This document shows positions 19,057 to 29,180 of a stretch of 64,000 nt of DNA, in pieces. The stretch comes from Cellvibrio sp. PSBB023 (GTDB taxonomy: Bacteria; Pseudomonadota; Gammaproteobacteria; Pseudomonadales; Cellvibrionaceae). Numbering within the stretch: the first letter of the stretch is position 1; the number at the start of each line of letters is the position of its first letter. The stretch spans positions 2,768,001 to 2,832,000 of the forward strand of contig NZ_CP019799.1 of NCBI RefSeq assembly GCF_002007605.1, written 5' to 3'. The notes below the pieces were generated by a model that saw nothing but the letters and a program-made list of their open reading frames with translations, searched no databases and had not been told where the DNA came from. The position numbers and the translations under genes were made by a program.

Positions 19057-19076
19057 TACAGCGCCGCGCGATTTTT
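19039..19076 (+). terminator. Terminator overlapping the hydrolase stop
   Basis: AAAAATCGCGCGGC and GCCGCGCGATTTTT give a perfect 14-bp stem ending in T residues. The hydrolase stop codon (19054-19056) lies in the loop. It may also serve the convergent gdhA. Confidence 0.92.
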
Positions 19077-19154
19077 CATTCACCCAAAACCGGATCTTGT
19101 AAAACCGGTATTAGCAAAATAAGACTCAATAAATAGAGCCTGGTAAAACAGCAG

Positions 19155-20501
<1,347 letters not shown>

Positions 20502-20722
20502 TCAAATTGTCCTGACATATGGTGGTAAGTAAAAAATGCACTCAATTGATGCAAAATCGCCACCAATTTCTACGATGCGCGCCCAACAGTCAACCAAAAA
20601 TGATTTATTTTGGTGCAAAAAATCATAAATCGGCAGGTGGGATATGCCCCTAACCCCGCGTAATTCCTGTCTATACTTGAACAATCGCCATTGCCCCGCA
20701 GCACTCATTGCACGAGTCACCC

Positions 20723-21643
20723 ATGAAGCACCTTACCGTTTATCACCCGGAACGGCCTTCACTGGCCATAGGGATTCTCTGGCGCAGGCTGTCGCTGCTG
20801 TCGCGCTGTGCAGTTTTACTCTTGCTGGCGACACCGGCCCTTGCCGGGCAGCCCGTTATTTACTCCTGGGCCGAGTCACGCAGTGCCGATGAACGCGGCC
20901 ACTACCCTGTCGCCCTGCTAAAACTCGCGCTGGCCAAGGCGGGAGGCACCTATGAGCCAAAAGCCTCACGCCACGATATGAGCCAATCGCGCACACTACG
21001 CCATGTTGAACTGGGGCGCGACCTGGATATTACCTGGACACTCACCACCCCCGAGCGCGAGCAGCGCTTATTGCCGGTTCGCATCCCGATTGATCGCGGC
21101 CTGTTGGGCTGGCGGTTGTTGCTGATTACTCCACAAGACAGCGACTTTTTTGCCACACTCACTGCCGGGCAACTGAAAAATTTGCGCAGCGGCCAGGAAC
21201 AGGATTGGCCGGACTACCAGATACTGCGCCACAACGGTTTTAAAATCACCCCTGCCACCAATTACCAGGGGCTGTTTTATATGCTCAAACGCGGGCGCAT
21301 CGCTTATTTCCCCCGCGCGCTCACCGAGGTATTACCGGAAATTCACGCCCAGAAAAATATCGACCTCGCCATAGCGCCGCGTTGGGTGCTCTACTACCCG
21401 GCACCGGTGTATTTTTTTGTGAACAAGCAGCGACCTGAATTGGCCGCCGCCATTGAGAAAGGTTTATTAATGGCAATCGACGATGGCAGTATGCACCAAT
21501 TATTTATCACTCACTTTGGCGAGAGCATTAACCGTATGGAGCTGCATAAACGCGAGATTATCCGGCTGGAAAACCCGCTGCTCCCGGCAGAAACCCCACT
21601 TGATAATGCCGCGTTGTGGTACGACGCCACGCGAGGATTTTGA
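20723..21643 (+). CDS. Periplasmic solute-binding-like protein paired with sensor kinase
   Basis: This 306-residue protein has an N-terminal hydrophobic export signal (cleavage about ATPALA-GQ) and a fold resembling family 3 solute-binding proteins. Examples are TWTLTTPEREQRLLPVRIPI, GLFYMLKRGRIAYFPRAL and PVYFFVNKQRPELAAAIEKG. No permease genes adjoin it. The downstream kinase begins immediately after its stop, so it probably acts as a periplasmic sensor subunit rather than for transport. The ATG at 20723 precedes the more natural signal peptide. The ligand is unknown. Confidence 0.75.
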   Translation: MKHLTVYHPERPSLAIGILWRRLSLLSRCAVLLLLATPALAGQPVIYSWAESRSADERGHYPVALLKLALAKAGGTYEPKASRHDMSQSRTLRHVELGRDLDITWTLTTPEREQRLLPVRIPIDRGLLGWRLLLITPQDSDFFATLTAGQLKNLRSGQEQDWPDYQILRHNGFKITPATNYQGLFYMLKRGRIAYFPRALTEVLPEIHAQKNIDLAIAPRWVLYYPAPVYFFVNKQRPELAAAIEKGLLMAIDDGSMHQLFITHFGESINRMELHKREIIRLENPLLPAETPLDNAALWYDATRGF

Positions 21644-23215
21644 ATGCCGTTAGATGCACAGCCGCCATTAACCACTAAAAAAGTTCCGCCTGAACTGCTT
21701 GTATCACCTCGCCGCCCACATCGTTTGGGTGTGCGTATTGTCGCCATGGTGCTAGGCAGCACACTGGTATTTGCGCTGCTGATTTCCGCCCTGCAAATTT
21801 ATGGCGCCTACCAACATGCACTGCGCGATACCCGTCATCACCTGGTGGATATTGAACAAAACTATTTACCGCTGCTGGCAACCGCTATGTGGTCGGTGGA
21901 TGAGCCGCGCATTGACGCACTGGTCACCAGCATTGCCAAGATGGCGGATGTGGGCCGGGTCCTACTGCAAGACGATGTAGGTCAACGCTGGGAGAAAACT
22001 CACCCCGAATTTCACACCACGCTTTTTAATATCGATTTGCCGGTTTATTACGAGGATAACGGCGAGCGTTTTTTGCTCGGGCAATTGGAGGTGGCGCTCA
22101 CGGATAATCGCATCAGAGCCGAGCTAATAAAAACGGCGCAAAGCATTGCGATTACCACCCTTACCAGCCTGTTACTCAGCGCCATTTTTGTGTTGTTTAT
22201 TATTCACTGGTGGATCAGCCGCCACCTGGAAAAAATGGCGCGCTACGCCCAAAGTCTGGATCTCACCACCCTGGAACAACCACTGGTGCTGGAACGCAGC
22301 AGCACTCACATGACCGACGAACTGGATTTGGTGGCAGAAGCCATTAACCAAATGCGCATCCGTATTCGCGACGATCTGGATAACCGCACCCGTTTAATGG
22401 ACGAGTTGCGCCTGCACCGCGAAAAGCTGGAATTGCTGGTCGCCGAACGCACCCATGCCCTTGAAGAACAAACCCATGTGCTGGAAGAAAAAACCATCGC
22501 ACTGGAACAACAGTCCGCCGCACTGCTTGAACAAAACTATGAGCTGGACGCCTACGCACACACAGTCGCCCACGATTTAAAACAGCCGCTGACCTCCATG
22601 GCCGCCAGCGCCTCTCTGCTCAGTGCGCTGGGGATTGGCATTAATTTATCGGAAATCAAAAAGCGGGAATTGTTATTGGGTTTGCAAAAATCTGCTCAAA
22701 AAATGCAAGCGATTATCGACTCGCTCCTGCTACTGGCCAGTTTGCGCAAAACCGAAACCATCCATTTGGTTCCACTCAATATCCGCCAGATTGCCGAGGA
22801 GGCCTGTAACCGACTGGAATCGCTGATCGAACAGAATCACGCACAGATTGAACTCACCGGCAATTGGCCCGCAGCCCTCGGCCAAGGCCAGTGGGTGGAA
22901 GAGGTCTGGGTCAATTATTTATCCAATGCGCTGAAATACGGCGGCCCGGAACCGCGCATCCAATTAGGCGCCACCGCACAGGACAACGGCATGGTCAAAT
23001 GCTGGGTAAAAGATTTTGGCCCGGGGCTCAATGAACAAGAGCAACAGCAACTGTTTGATTTGTTCGTGCAATTTGAACAAAAATCCGCTGACAGCCACGG
23101 CTTGGGCTTATCTATCGTCAAACGTATTACCCGCGCACTCAATGGCAATGTTGGCTACGAAAAATCCGCCGATGGTGGCAGCGTATTTTGGTTTAGCTTG
23201 CCCGGTACAACATAA
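21644..23215 (+). CDS. Membrane sensor histidine kinase
   Basis: This 523-residue kinase has a first membrane helix at about residues 28-52, a periplasmic domain containing LLATAMWSVDEPRIDALV, a second helix near 165-187 and a HAMP-like linker. A coiled coil rich in EEQ/EEKT follows (about 250-300). The phosphoacceptor is His310 in AHDLKQPLTSMA, and the ATPase domain shows NYLSNALKYG, DFGPGLNEQE and SHGLGLSIVK. No response regulator gene is adjacent. It starts immediately after the binding-protein gene. Its sensor and linker resemble those of the hybrid kinase at 37258-39660. Confidence 0.88.
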   Translation: MPLDAQPPLTTKKVPPELLVSPRRPHRLGVRIVAMVLGSTLVFALLISALQIYGAYQHALRDTRHHLVDIEQNYLPLLATAMWSVDEPRIDALVTSIAKMADVGRVLLQDDVGQRWEKTHPEFHTTLFNIDLPVYYEDNGERFLLGQLEVALTDNRIRAELIKTAQSIAITTLTSLLLSAIFVLFIIHWWISRHLEKMARYAQSLDLTTLEQPLVLERSSTHMTDELDLVAEAINQMRIRIRDDLDNRTRLMDELRLHREKLELLVAERTHALEEQTHVLEEKTIALEQQSAALLEQNYELDAYAHTVAHDLKQPLTSMAASASLLSALGIGINLSEIKKRELLLGLQKSAQKMQAIIDSLLLLASLRKTETIHLVPLNIRQIAEEACNRLESLIEQNHAQIELTGNWPAALGQGQWVEEVWVNYLSNALKYGGPEPRIQLGATAQDNGMVKCWVKDFGPGLNEQEQQQLFDLFVQFEQKSADSHGLGLSIVKRITRALNGNVGYEKSADGGSVFWFSLPGTT

Positions 23216-23232
23216 ATCACACCTCTGCAATA

Positions 23233-23268
23233 AAAAAACGCGCGACCATTACTGATCGCGCGTTTTTT
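23233..23268. terminator. Bidirectional terminator between kinase and ahpF
   Basis: AAAAAACGCGCGA and TCGCGCGTTTTTT form a perfect 13-bp stem with A and T runs on both sides, in the gap between the convergent genes ending at 23215 and 23283. Confidence 0.93.
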
Positions 23269-23282
23269 ATTTCACGATTACA

Positions 23283-24848
23283 TCACGCCGGAGCACTGGT
23301 GCGAATCAAGTGATCAAACGCGCCGAGCGATGCAGTTGCACCTGCACCCATCGCAATAATAATCTGCTTGTAGGGTACGTTGGTGCAATCGCCCGCCGCG
23401 AATACACCGGGCACAGACGTTTCACCGCGCGAATTGATTTCAATTTCACCGCGATTAGTCAGCTGCACCGTACCTTTTAAGAAATCGGTATTAGGTAACA
23501 AACCGATTTGCACAAAAATACCCTCCAACTCCACTGTCGCGATTTCATCGGTATTGCGGCTTTTATATTTAAGCCCGGTCACTTTTTCGCCGTTGCCGAT
23601 CACTTCGGTAGTCATGGCTTCGGTAATGACGGTGACGTTGGGCAAGCTGAATAATTTACGTTGCAATACCGCGTCGGCGCGCAATTTTGAATCGAACTCA
23701 ATCAGGGTGACATGAGCAACTATACCGGCCAGATCAATTGCCGCTTCCACACCGGAGTTGCCGCCACCGATTACCGCGACGCGTTTACCTTTAAATAAGG
23801 GGCCATCGCAATGTGGACAGTAGGCGACACCTTTACCGCGATATTCCTGCTCGCCCGATACATTCATTTCACGCCAGCGTGCGCCGGTGGCGAGAATAAT
23901 ACTTTTGCTTTTTAAACTCGCACCGCTGGCGAGCTTTACTTCAATCAAATCACCCTGATTAGCGCCAGGAATCACCTGCGCGGCTTTTTGCAGATTCATT
24001 ACATCCACGTCGTATTCTTTAACGTGTTGTTCCAAGGCCATCGCCAATTTCGGTCCTTCGGTTTCTTTGACCGAAATAAAATTTTCTATGGATACCGTAT
24101 CCAACACCTGACCACCAAAACGCTCGGCGACTACACCAGTGCGAATACCTTTGCGCGCGGAATAAATTGCTGCCGCTGCACCGGCTGGGCCGCCGCCGAT
24201 GACCAATACATCATAAGGTGCGCGTTCGCTCAGCGCTTTTGCATCGCGCTCAGCCGCACCTGTATCGACTTTGGCGATAATTTCTTCCAGCGTCATACGG
24301 CCTTGGCCGAAATGTTCGCCGTTAACAAATACCGTGGGCACCGCCATGATTTTGCGTGCATCAACTTCTTGTTGAAACAATGCACCGTCGATCATGGTGG
24401 CAGAAATGTTGGGATTTAACGCGGCCATTAAATTCACGGCCTGCACTACATCCGGACAGTTGTGACAAGAGAGCGATACAAATACTTCAAAATGCAATGG
24501 AGTATCAATCGCCTTAATTTGCTCGATGGTTTTTGCATCCACTTTAGGAGGATGGCCGCCGCTGTGCAGCAATGCCAACACTAACGACGTAAATTCGTGG
24601 CCCATCGGAATGCCCGCAAATTGAATGCGCGCACTGGAACCCACAGCGCCAATATGAAACGACGGCGTTAATGTTGCGCTGCCATTTTGACGCAGGCTGA
24701 CTTTATTGGAGAGCGTAGTAATCTCTTCCAACAGGCTTAACATTTCGGTGCTTTTGGCACTGGAGTCCAAGCTCGCTATCAGTTCGATAGGCGCTTGCAG
24801 TTTTTCAAGGTAGGCAGTGAGTTGGCCTTTGATCGCGGCGTCTAACAT
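23283..24848 (-). CDS. ahpF: Alkyl hydroperoxide reductase subunit F
   Basis: This 521-residue flavoprotein reduces AhpC with NADH. The N-terminal double-thioredoxin domain carries the Cys pair in SLSCHNCPD. The thioredoxin-reductase-like part has the FAD motif [14 protein letters not shown], the redox Cys pair in [10 protein letters not shown] and the NAD motif [12 protein letters not shown], ending with [13 protein letters not shown]. It lies 115 bases downstream of ahpC with a palindromic repeat in the gap. A peroxide-responsive promoter ahead of ahpC is expected, but I could not identify a firm OxyR site. Confidence 0.96.
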   Translation of the reverse strand: MLDAAIKGQLTAYLEKLQAPIELIASLDSSAKSTEMLSLLEEITTLSNKVSLRQNGSATLTPSFHIGAVGSSARIQFAGIPMGHEFTSLVLALLHSGGHPPKVDAKTIEQIKAIDTPLHFEVFVSLSCHNCPDVVQAVNLMAALNPNISATMIDGALFQQEVDARKIMAVPTVFVNGEHFGQGRMTLEEIIAKVDTGAAERDAKALSERAPYDVLVIGGGPAGAAAAIYSARKGIRTGVVAERFGGQVLDTVSIENFISVKETEGPKLAMALEQHVKEYDVDVMNLQKAAQVIPGANQGDLIEVKLASGASLKSKSIILATGARWREMNVSGEQEYRGKGVAYCPHCDGPLFKGKRVAVIGGGNSGVEAAIDLAGIVAHVTLIEFDSKLRADAVLQRKLFSLPNVTVITEAMTTEVIGNGEKVTGLKYKSRNTDEIATVELEGIFVQIGLLPNTDFLKGTVQLTNRGEIEINSRGETSVPGVFAAGDCTNVPYKQIIIAMGAGATASLGAFDHLIRTSAPA

Positions 24849-24870
24849 GGTCGTCTCCGTGGGATTTTTT

Positions 24871-24943
24871 AATCTCCCCCCGCCCCTCTTTGTTAAAGAG
24901 GGGCGTCAGCTCCTCCCTTGGTAAAGGGAGGTTGGGAGGGATT
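24871..24943. repeat. CT/AG-rich inverted-repeat element between ahpC and ahpF
   Basis: It contains two nested hairpins: CCCCTCTTTGTTAAAGAGGGG, then CTCCCTTGGTAAAGGGAG. Its outer ends, AATCTCCCC and GGGAGGGATT, resemble the ends of the 15479-15621 element. It occupies most of the ahpC-ahpF gap. Confidence 0.75.
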
Positions 24944-24963
24944 TGCGTGTGCAGGAATGAAAA

Positions 24964-25527
24964 TTAAATTTTGCCAACCAAGTCGAGTGATGGTGCCAGA
25001 GTCGCTTCACCTTCTTTCCATTTCGCCGGGCACACTTCACCTGGATGCGCTGCAACGTATTGCGCGGCTTTTACTTTGCGCAGCAGTTCAGACGCATCGC
25101 GGCCAATACCACCGGCATTGATTTCAATAATCTGGATCTTGCCCTGCGGGTCGATCACAAAGGTTCCGCGATCAGCCAAACCAGCTTCTTCAATCATCAC
25201 ACCGAAATTGCGAGTGATAGTGCCGGTGGGGTCGCCAATCATTGGGTATTGAATTTTGCCGATGGTTTCGGAGCTGTCGTGCCAGGCTTTGTGGGTGAAA
25301 TGGGTATCGGTCGATACGGAGTAAATCTCTACGCCCATTTTTTGGAATTCAGCGTAGTTGTCCGCTAAATCGCCCAATTCTGTGGGGCAAACAAAGGTGA
25401 AGTCGGCTGGGTAGAAAAACACCACTGCCCATTTACCTTTAACATCAGCTTCGGTCAGATGAACAAATTTGCCCTGATGATAAGCCTGGGCACTGAAAGG
25501 TTTGATTTCTGAATTGATAGTTGCCAT
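24964..25527 (-). CDS. ahpC: Alkyl hydroperoxide reductase subunit C (2-Cys peroxiredoxin)
   Basis: This 187-residue peroxiredoxin reduces hydrogen peroxide, organic peroxides and peroxynitrite. The peroxidatic Cys47 lies in [18 protein letters not shown], and the resolving cysteine in the C-terminal [10 protein letters not shown]. It has full length and is first in the ahpCF operon. Confidence 0.97.
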   Translation of the reverse strand: MATINSEIKPFSAQAYHQGKFVHLTEADVKGKWAVVFFYPADFTFVCPTELGDLADNYAEFQKMGVEIYSVSTDTHFTHKAWHDSSETIGKIQYPMIGDPTGTITRNFGVMIEEAGLADRGTFVIDPQGKIQIIEINAGGIGRDASELLRKVKAAQYVAAHPGEVCPAKWKEGEATLAPSLDLVGKI

Positions 25528-26056
25528 GAGTCACACTCCTAGATCTATATGGGCTACGCCCGTGGGTTAATTGCTTCAACGGGGTGCAGATTAAGGAGTT
25601 AAACGCCATGGGGCTAATTGTATGTGGCCATGCAGGCCATTTACAAAACCTATCGATATAAAAACACCAATACCAAAATGCTATTAAATATAGAAACCCG
25701 CTCTCCGACTGGAAGCAACGGCTTAACCTCAGTTGGGCCATAAAGTAATGCACTGTAATACCGACTGGCACAGCATGGCGGTATGGTATCTAATGAATTT
25801 CACGCCATTGCCCCGAAGGCGAATGACGCGGGCTGAGTTTGAAAATAGCGATGGATTTGAAAGGTGGCGGTGTGCCCGGAGCGGCGGCTGAAGTAATATA
25901 AAGATAAATTAGGCCGAGGGCATTTATCACTTGTTGTGCAACGACAAAAAAGCCATTTAAAGCAGATATTTGTCTACTGTTGAATTGATATTCTTCAATA
26001 GGAAACTTAACAACCACGGTTTTGGCCGTTTAATACGCGGTTAAAGGGAGCCCAAA
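25528..26056. other. Gap upstream of ahpC with no supported gene
   Basis: These 529 bases must hold the divergent control regions of ahpC and the gene at 26057. Several ATAG/CTAT tetramers (for example CTATTAAATATAG around 25680) recall OxyR half-sites, but the spacing does not fit the N7 rule. I see no credible ORF or RNA structure. Base composition turns AT-rich towards the right end. Confidence 0.5.
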
Positions 26057-26524
26057 GTGCAAGAATTTGAACAATCGAAAAAGCTGGCGGAATCGATACA
26101 AAAGTTATCCAGTTGCATCAAAAAAATTGATGCCACGGAATATTCAAAAAAGTACCTTACTTTATTTTTTATAATAGGAATACATATTTTTCTATCGTGT
26201 TATTTTAAAGACTTTGCTTGGCTGGGTTCTGCTGGGGCACTTATATCTATTGCCGCATTACTGGCTATATCATACGAAGCATTTTTAGTTGATCTCGACG
26301 ATGATATAAAGAATTTATATCTAAATGAAAGGCCAGAGTACTTAACACACTATTCCAGTAGATTTTGGGCTCCTACTGAAAACGAAGGCATTGATATTGC
26401 AATAAAAGAGCGAAGAAAAAAATTCATAAGGAAATATAAAAACATTAAATATTATTTATTCCTATCCATATCTGGAACCATAGTTTGGGCTTACGCAGGC
26501 TTCTTAAATTTCATTTTTAAATAG
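26057..26524 (+). CDS. Hypothetical membrane protein of the AT-rich island
   Basis: This 155-residue protein has a charged N-terminal helix, two adjacent hydrophobic segments (about 35-50 and 54-73), a charged middle and a third segment near 134-153. The GTG at 26057 follows AAAGGGAG. I recognise no family; the helix-TM-TM-charged-TM layout recalls SLATT-domain proteins of defence loci, but the similarity is only topological. The AT-rich third positions and ATA/AGA codons differ from neighbouring genes, which suggests acquired DNA. An attC-like palindrome follows its stop at once. Confidence 0.7.
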   Translation: MQEFEQSKKLAESIQKLSSCIKKIDATEYSKKYLTLFFIIGIHIFLSCYFKDFAWLGSAGALISIAALLAISYEAFLVDLDDDIKNLYLNERPEYLTHYSSRFWAPTENEGIDIAIKERRKKFIRKYKNIKYYLFLSISGTIVWAYAGFLNFIFK

Positions 26525-26528
26525 CAAC

Positions 26529-26658
26529 CTTTAACAAGCGCTGCAGCATCACACTTCGTGTGTTCGACAGTTTGTAAGCTACCTTTTTGTGACTTTGCTA
26601 CGTAAAACTTTTCCACAAAAAATCAACTTACAAACTGAGGCTGAGTTTAGCGTTAGCC
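26529..26658 (+). repeat. attC-like palindromic recombination site
   Basis: The element begins TTAACAAGCG (26531-26540) and ends AGCGTTAGCC (26649-26658). Inside are an 11-bp perfect pair, CAGTTTGTAAG (26568-26578) and CTTACAAACTG (26627-26637), and an inner pair TTTTTGTG/CACAAAAA (26584-26591 and 26614-26621). Nested imperfect palindromes with TAACAA at one end and GCGTTAG at the other are the layout of integron attC sites. It follows one ORF and precedes another within 20 bases, as in cassettes. The core GTTAGCC departs by one base from GTTRRRY, and no integrase gene is in the window. Confidence 0.55.
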
Positions 26659-26676
26659 TCATTGGGGGGAAATGAT

Positions 26677-27582
26677 TTGAGCATCAAGGATTTTATTCCT
26701 TACATAGCTTTGGCGATTTCGTTTATAGCCTTGTATTTTGCGGTTAGGAATTACCGACGGAAGTCTGGAGCACATATTAAAGGGCAATTTTGCATTAGCT
26801 CGAGCGCATACGCAGAAGATAAATATGTAAGTAGTATTACACTAGAGAATTTTAAGGATAGATCAGTAATTATATTCAAGATATTTTTGCGAGTTGGGAC
26901 TAACTATTATATTGAATTGGATGATTTTGAGCATGAACCAAAAATTTTAAAACCATATGAATCTTACACGAATCATTATGGGCCTGTGGATTTCTACTGT
27001 GTGAACATGCATCGAATTAAACTCAATAAATTGCTCAATTCTAAAAAGGTAAAGATGAACCTCGTCCTATCAACTTCTCATGGAAAGTATGTGGTGAAAG
27101 AGTGGATAGATAGATGGGATCCTATTTTTGATTTTTTCAATAACCACATGACAGCGTCAATCACTCCAATGCGCCCAAAAGAAGGCGTAGGATATTACGG
27201 TTCAGATGTTAAGTATTTGGCTAAATTGCACACCGAAGATGGATATAAAAATACAGTTCCTATTTATGCCAACGACTACAACTATTCTCGATTCGAGAAA
27301 TTTAGGCTAACTGAAGAGTCGCTTTCCTCGCGCGAAGCTCTTCAAGAATTTTTAATAGATCAAGCAATAACCGGAAAGCTCCAATGTGTTGATATTGAAG
27401 TTATTGATGCCACTCAGCTTAGAAAAGATAATTATGGACATGACTTCGATAAATCTTTTGAAGCCAAGTACTACAGCTGGGTCTTCTATGTTTTTTTCGG
27501 AAAATTGCTAACTATCTGGAGCAATATCAGACTCTATTTCATTAATCGAAAACATAAAAAGGCTAACAAGCGACTGAGGTAA
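26677..27582 (+). CDS. Hypothetical single-pass membrane protein, possible cassette gene
   Basis: This 301-residue protein starts at TTG 26677, six bases after GGGGGGA. One N-terminal membrane helix (about residues 6-24) is followed by YRRKSG and a predicted soluble domain with strands such as YVSSITLENFKDRSVIIFKI. A second, weaker hydrophobic patch lies near the C terminus (SWVFYVFFGKLLTIW), with a lysine-rich tail. I do not recognise the family. Low GC and its position directly after the attC-like site suggest a mobile gene cassette. Confidence 0.65.
   Translation: MSIKDFIPYIALAISFIALYFAVRNYRRKSGAHIKGQFCISSSAYAEDKYVSSITLENFKDRSVIIFKIFLRVGTNYYIELDDFEHEPKILKPYESYTNHYGPVDFYCVNMHRIKLNKLLNSKKVKMNLVLSTSHGKYVVKEWIDRWDPIFDFFNNHMTASITPMRPKEGVGYYGSDVKYLAKLHTEDGYKNTVPIYANDYNYSRFEKFRLTEESLSSREALQEFLIDQAITGKLQCVDIEVIDATQLRKDNYGHDFDKSFEAKYYSWVFYVFFGKLLTIWSNIRLYFINRKHKKANKRLR
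27561..27572 (+). other. Second attC-like left half-site
   Basis: GGCTAACAAGCG lies at the end of the preceding coding region and shares TAACAAGCG with the start of the element at 26529. Its first seven bases are the exact complement of the GTTAGCC core at 26652-26658. No matching right half was found before 27922, so the site would be truncated. Confidence 0.4.
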
Positions 27583-27922
27583 AAGATCGGTAGATTCGAC
27601 ATCAAAATCATCTTTCTCTTACTGAGCATCCTGCCACCAAGGCCAGCAATTGACCGAACGCCAAAGTTCGGCGGATTGCTTTATAAATCGTATTGTTAAT
27701 TTATTTTTATCGATCAATCACGTGAAGGATTTCAATCGCATGCGGAAACAATGTCATATTGCGGTTCGTTCCTCACCAGCAACCTACCGTAAGTGCGAAT
27801 GTCAGCCTCTAGCCAAAACCTGAAAATCAAAGTGGTTGGTCGCGCTTTTTTAAATTATTTTGCCCGCGTTTGAAGCGTAATTATTTTTCTGCAGGTGTTT
27901 CATTTAATGGTGAGGTAGTCAT
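27583..27922. other. Gap without a supported gene
   Basis: These 340 bases separate the putative cassette gene from the reverse-strand toxin-antitoxin pair. The only clear structure is a small hairpin, CCGAAC (27653-27658) with GTTCGG (27666-27671). No ORF, promoter or RNA gene is convincing. Confidence 0.5.
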
Positions 27923-28222
27923 TTAGACCGCCTCCACCAATTCAATTTTTACTTTCTTCCCAAGCGCCTGAGCTGCACTGGTCAGTGTGCTCAATGTAAG
28001 GCTGGTGTCATGCTCATCAAGCAGACGATCCAATGATGAACGACTGGTCTGCATACGCTTTGCCATGTTGGTTTTGGTGATGTGTTGATTCTTCATTTCA
28101 TTTTGAATTTGCCACGCGAGCACACGCTTAATCGCTACAGCGTTTGCATCATCCAATAATCCCTCTTCGGCAAGAAAATCCTCAAAGTCGCTACCAATGT
28201 GTTTGTTGACTGACTTTTTCAT
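27923..28222 (-). CDS. HigA-type helix-turn-helix antitoxin
   Basis: This 99-residue protein has a C-terminal XRE-like helix-turn-helix (ITKTNMAKRMQTSRSSLDRL, about residues 48-67), a tail KKVKIEL and an acidic N-terminal half. It overlaps the upstream toxin gene by four bases (ATGA), the usual coupling in toxin-first HigBA modules. It should neutralise the toxin and repress the pair, probably through the palindrome at 28598-28613. Confidence 0.83.
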   Translation of the reverse strand: MKKSVNKHIGSDFEDFLAEEGLLDDANAVAIKRVLAWQIQNEMKNQHITKTNMAKRMQTSRSSLDRLLDEHDTSLTLSTLTSAAQALGKKVKIELVEAV

Positions 28223-28596
28223 AGGTCACCTCTAAGTTGTTTCAAGCGAGCTTTTGCAGTTGCCAAATCGCCTGCGGAAGTTTTTTGTGATTTCTTAGTG
28301 AAGCCGTGCAATAAAATCATGATGTTGCCGTGCATTGTAAAAATCACTCTGGCTATTCCGTCTTTTACGTGGGATCTAACCTCCCACAAATCGGCATCCA
28401 GTTTGCGCACCAATGGCATTCCGATTGGCCAACCAATTTGAACAGTGCGAATGTCATCGCCAATGGCTTTACGGTCAGCAACTGTGCTGCTGATTAGCCA
28501 TTCCCTTACAGGTTCAGCCCCAAGATCGGTTTTAAAGAATCGGGCAATTAGCGGTTGTGGGGGCATTGGCTTCATCCATGTGCTTTTTTTGATCAT
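28219..28596 (-). CDS. HigB/Gp49-like toxin of a type II toxin-antitoxin pair
   Basis: This 125-residue protein belongs to the phage-derived Gp49-like/HigB group of the RelE superfamily, mostly ribosome-dependent mRNA interferases. Recognisable pieces are EPVREWLIS, DDIRTVQIGWPIGMPLVRKL, LWEVRSHVKDGIARVIFTMH and ILLHGFTKKSQKT. The ATG at 28596 lies two bases from a palindrome; a downstream ATG at 28575 is an alternative. No clear ribosome binding site precedes either. Confidence 0.83.
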   Translation of the reverse strand: MIKKSTWMKPMPPQPLIARFFKTDLGAEPVREWLISSTVADRKAIGDDIRTVQIGWPIGMPLVRKLDADLWEVRSHVKDGIARVIFTMHGNIMILLHGFTKKSQKTSAGDLATAKARLKQLRGDL

Positions 28597-28597
28597 C

Positions 28598-28613
28598 GTA
28601 CCATTAATGGTAC
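28598..28613. promoter_or_regulatory. Probable operator of the toxin-antitoxin pair
   Basis: GTACCATTAATGGTAC is a perfect 16-bp palindrome one base upstream of the toxin start codon. HigA-type antitoxins autorepress by binding such palindromes. Binding is inferred from position and symmetry. Confidence 0.7.
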
Positions 28614-28680
28614 AAATTATAAAACCGCTTTCTGCTGGTTATCGCAAAATATGGTGCTAGTAGGTAGTGCGGGCGTTCAA

Positions 28681-29136
28681 TTAATTCCCCAGCAACAAAT
28701 CCAAACGCAGTAAACCTTGGGCGGCGTCTGAGCCGGGGGTGGCGAAACGTTTGCCTTGTTGCACAAACATTTTGGCTTTATCGGGGGAACCCAACTGCAC
28801 GTAGCTTTGCGCGAGCACCAAATACAGATCTGCCGCGCGCCGCTCTATGCGCAAGCCGCGTTCGGCAGTGGCGATGGCGCCTTGGTAGTCTTGCGCTTGA
28901 TACTGGCCGCGCGCTTGTTTGGCGAGGCTAACGGCAGCGGGGTTAAGTACCATCGCGGGAGCAGGTGTAGGTAATGGTGTGACTGCGCCGGGTTGGGGTT
29001 GGACAACTACGGGCGCGGGTTTAACCGGCTCTTGCGGCTGGGGCGCTGGGTAACTTGGGTAGTCAGAGTGGGTTGCACAGCCGGCCAACACAAATAACAG
29101 GCCGGCCAGACACAATGGGGAACAACGTTTGATCAT
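28681..29136 (-). CDS. TPR-containing lipoprotein
   Basis: This 151-residue protein has a lipoprotein signal with lipobox LAGC near residue 19, a P/Q/V-rich linker (PAPQPQEPVKPAPVV) and two TPR-like helices pairs (ARGQYQAQDYQGAIATAERG; LYLVLAQSYVQLGSPDKAKM). It is likely anchored in the outer membrane as an adaptor. I placed the start at 29136 (MIKRCSPLCLAG). It is the next gene after the ParA-like ATPase, 44 bases away on the same strand. Confidence 0.78.
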   Translation of the reverse strand: MIKRCSPLCLAGLLFVLAGCATHSDYPSYPAPQPQEPVKPAPVVVQPQPGAVTPLPTPAPAMVLNPAAVSLAKQARGQYQAQDYQGAIATAERGLRIERRAADLYLVLAQSYVQLGSPDKAKMFVQQGKRFATPGSDAAQGLLRLDLLLGN

Positions 29137-29180
29137 CAGATAACTCGTTTGTGTGATGTGAGACTTTAACCGCAGAGCGA

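Noticed and set aside
25640..25700. Possible OxyR site ahead of ahpC
   Set aside because: ATAG/CTAT tetramers occur, but the N7 spacing of the consensus is not met.
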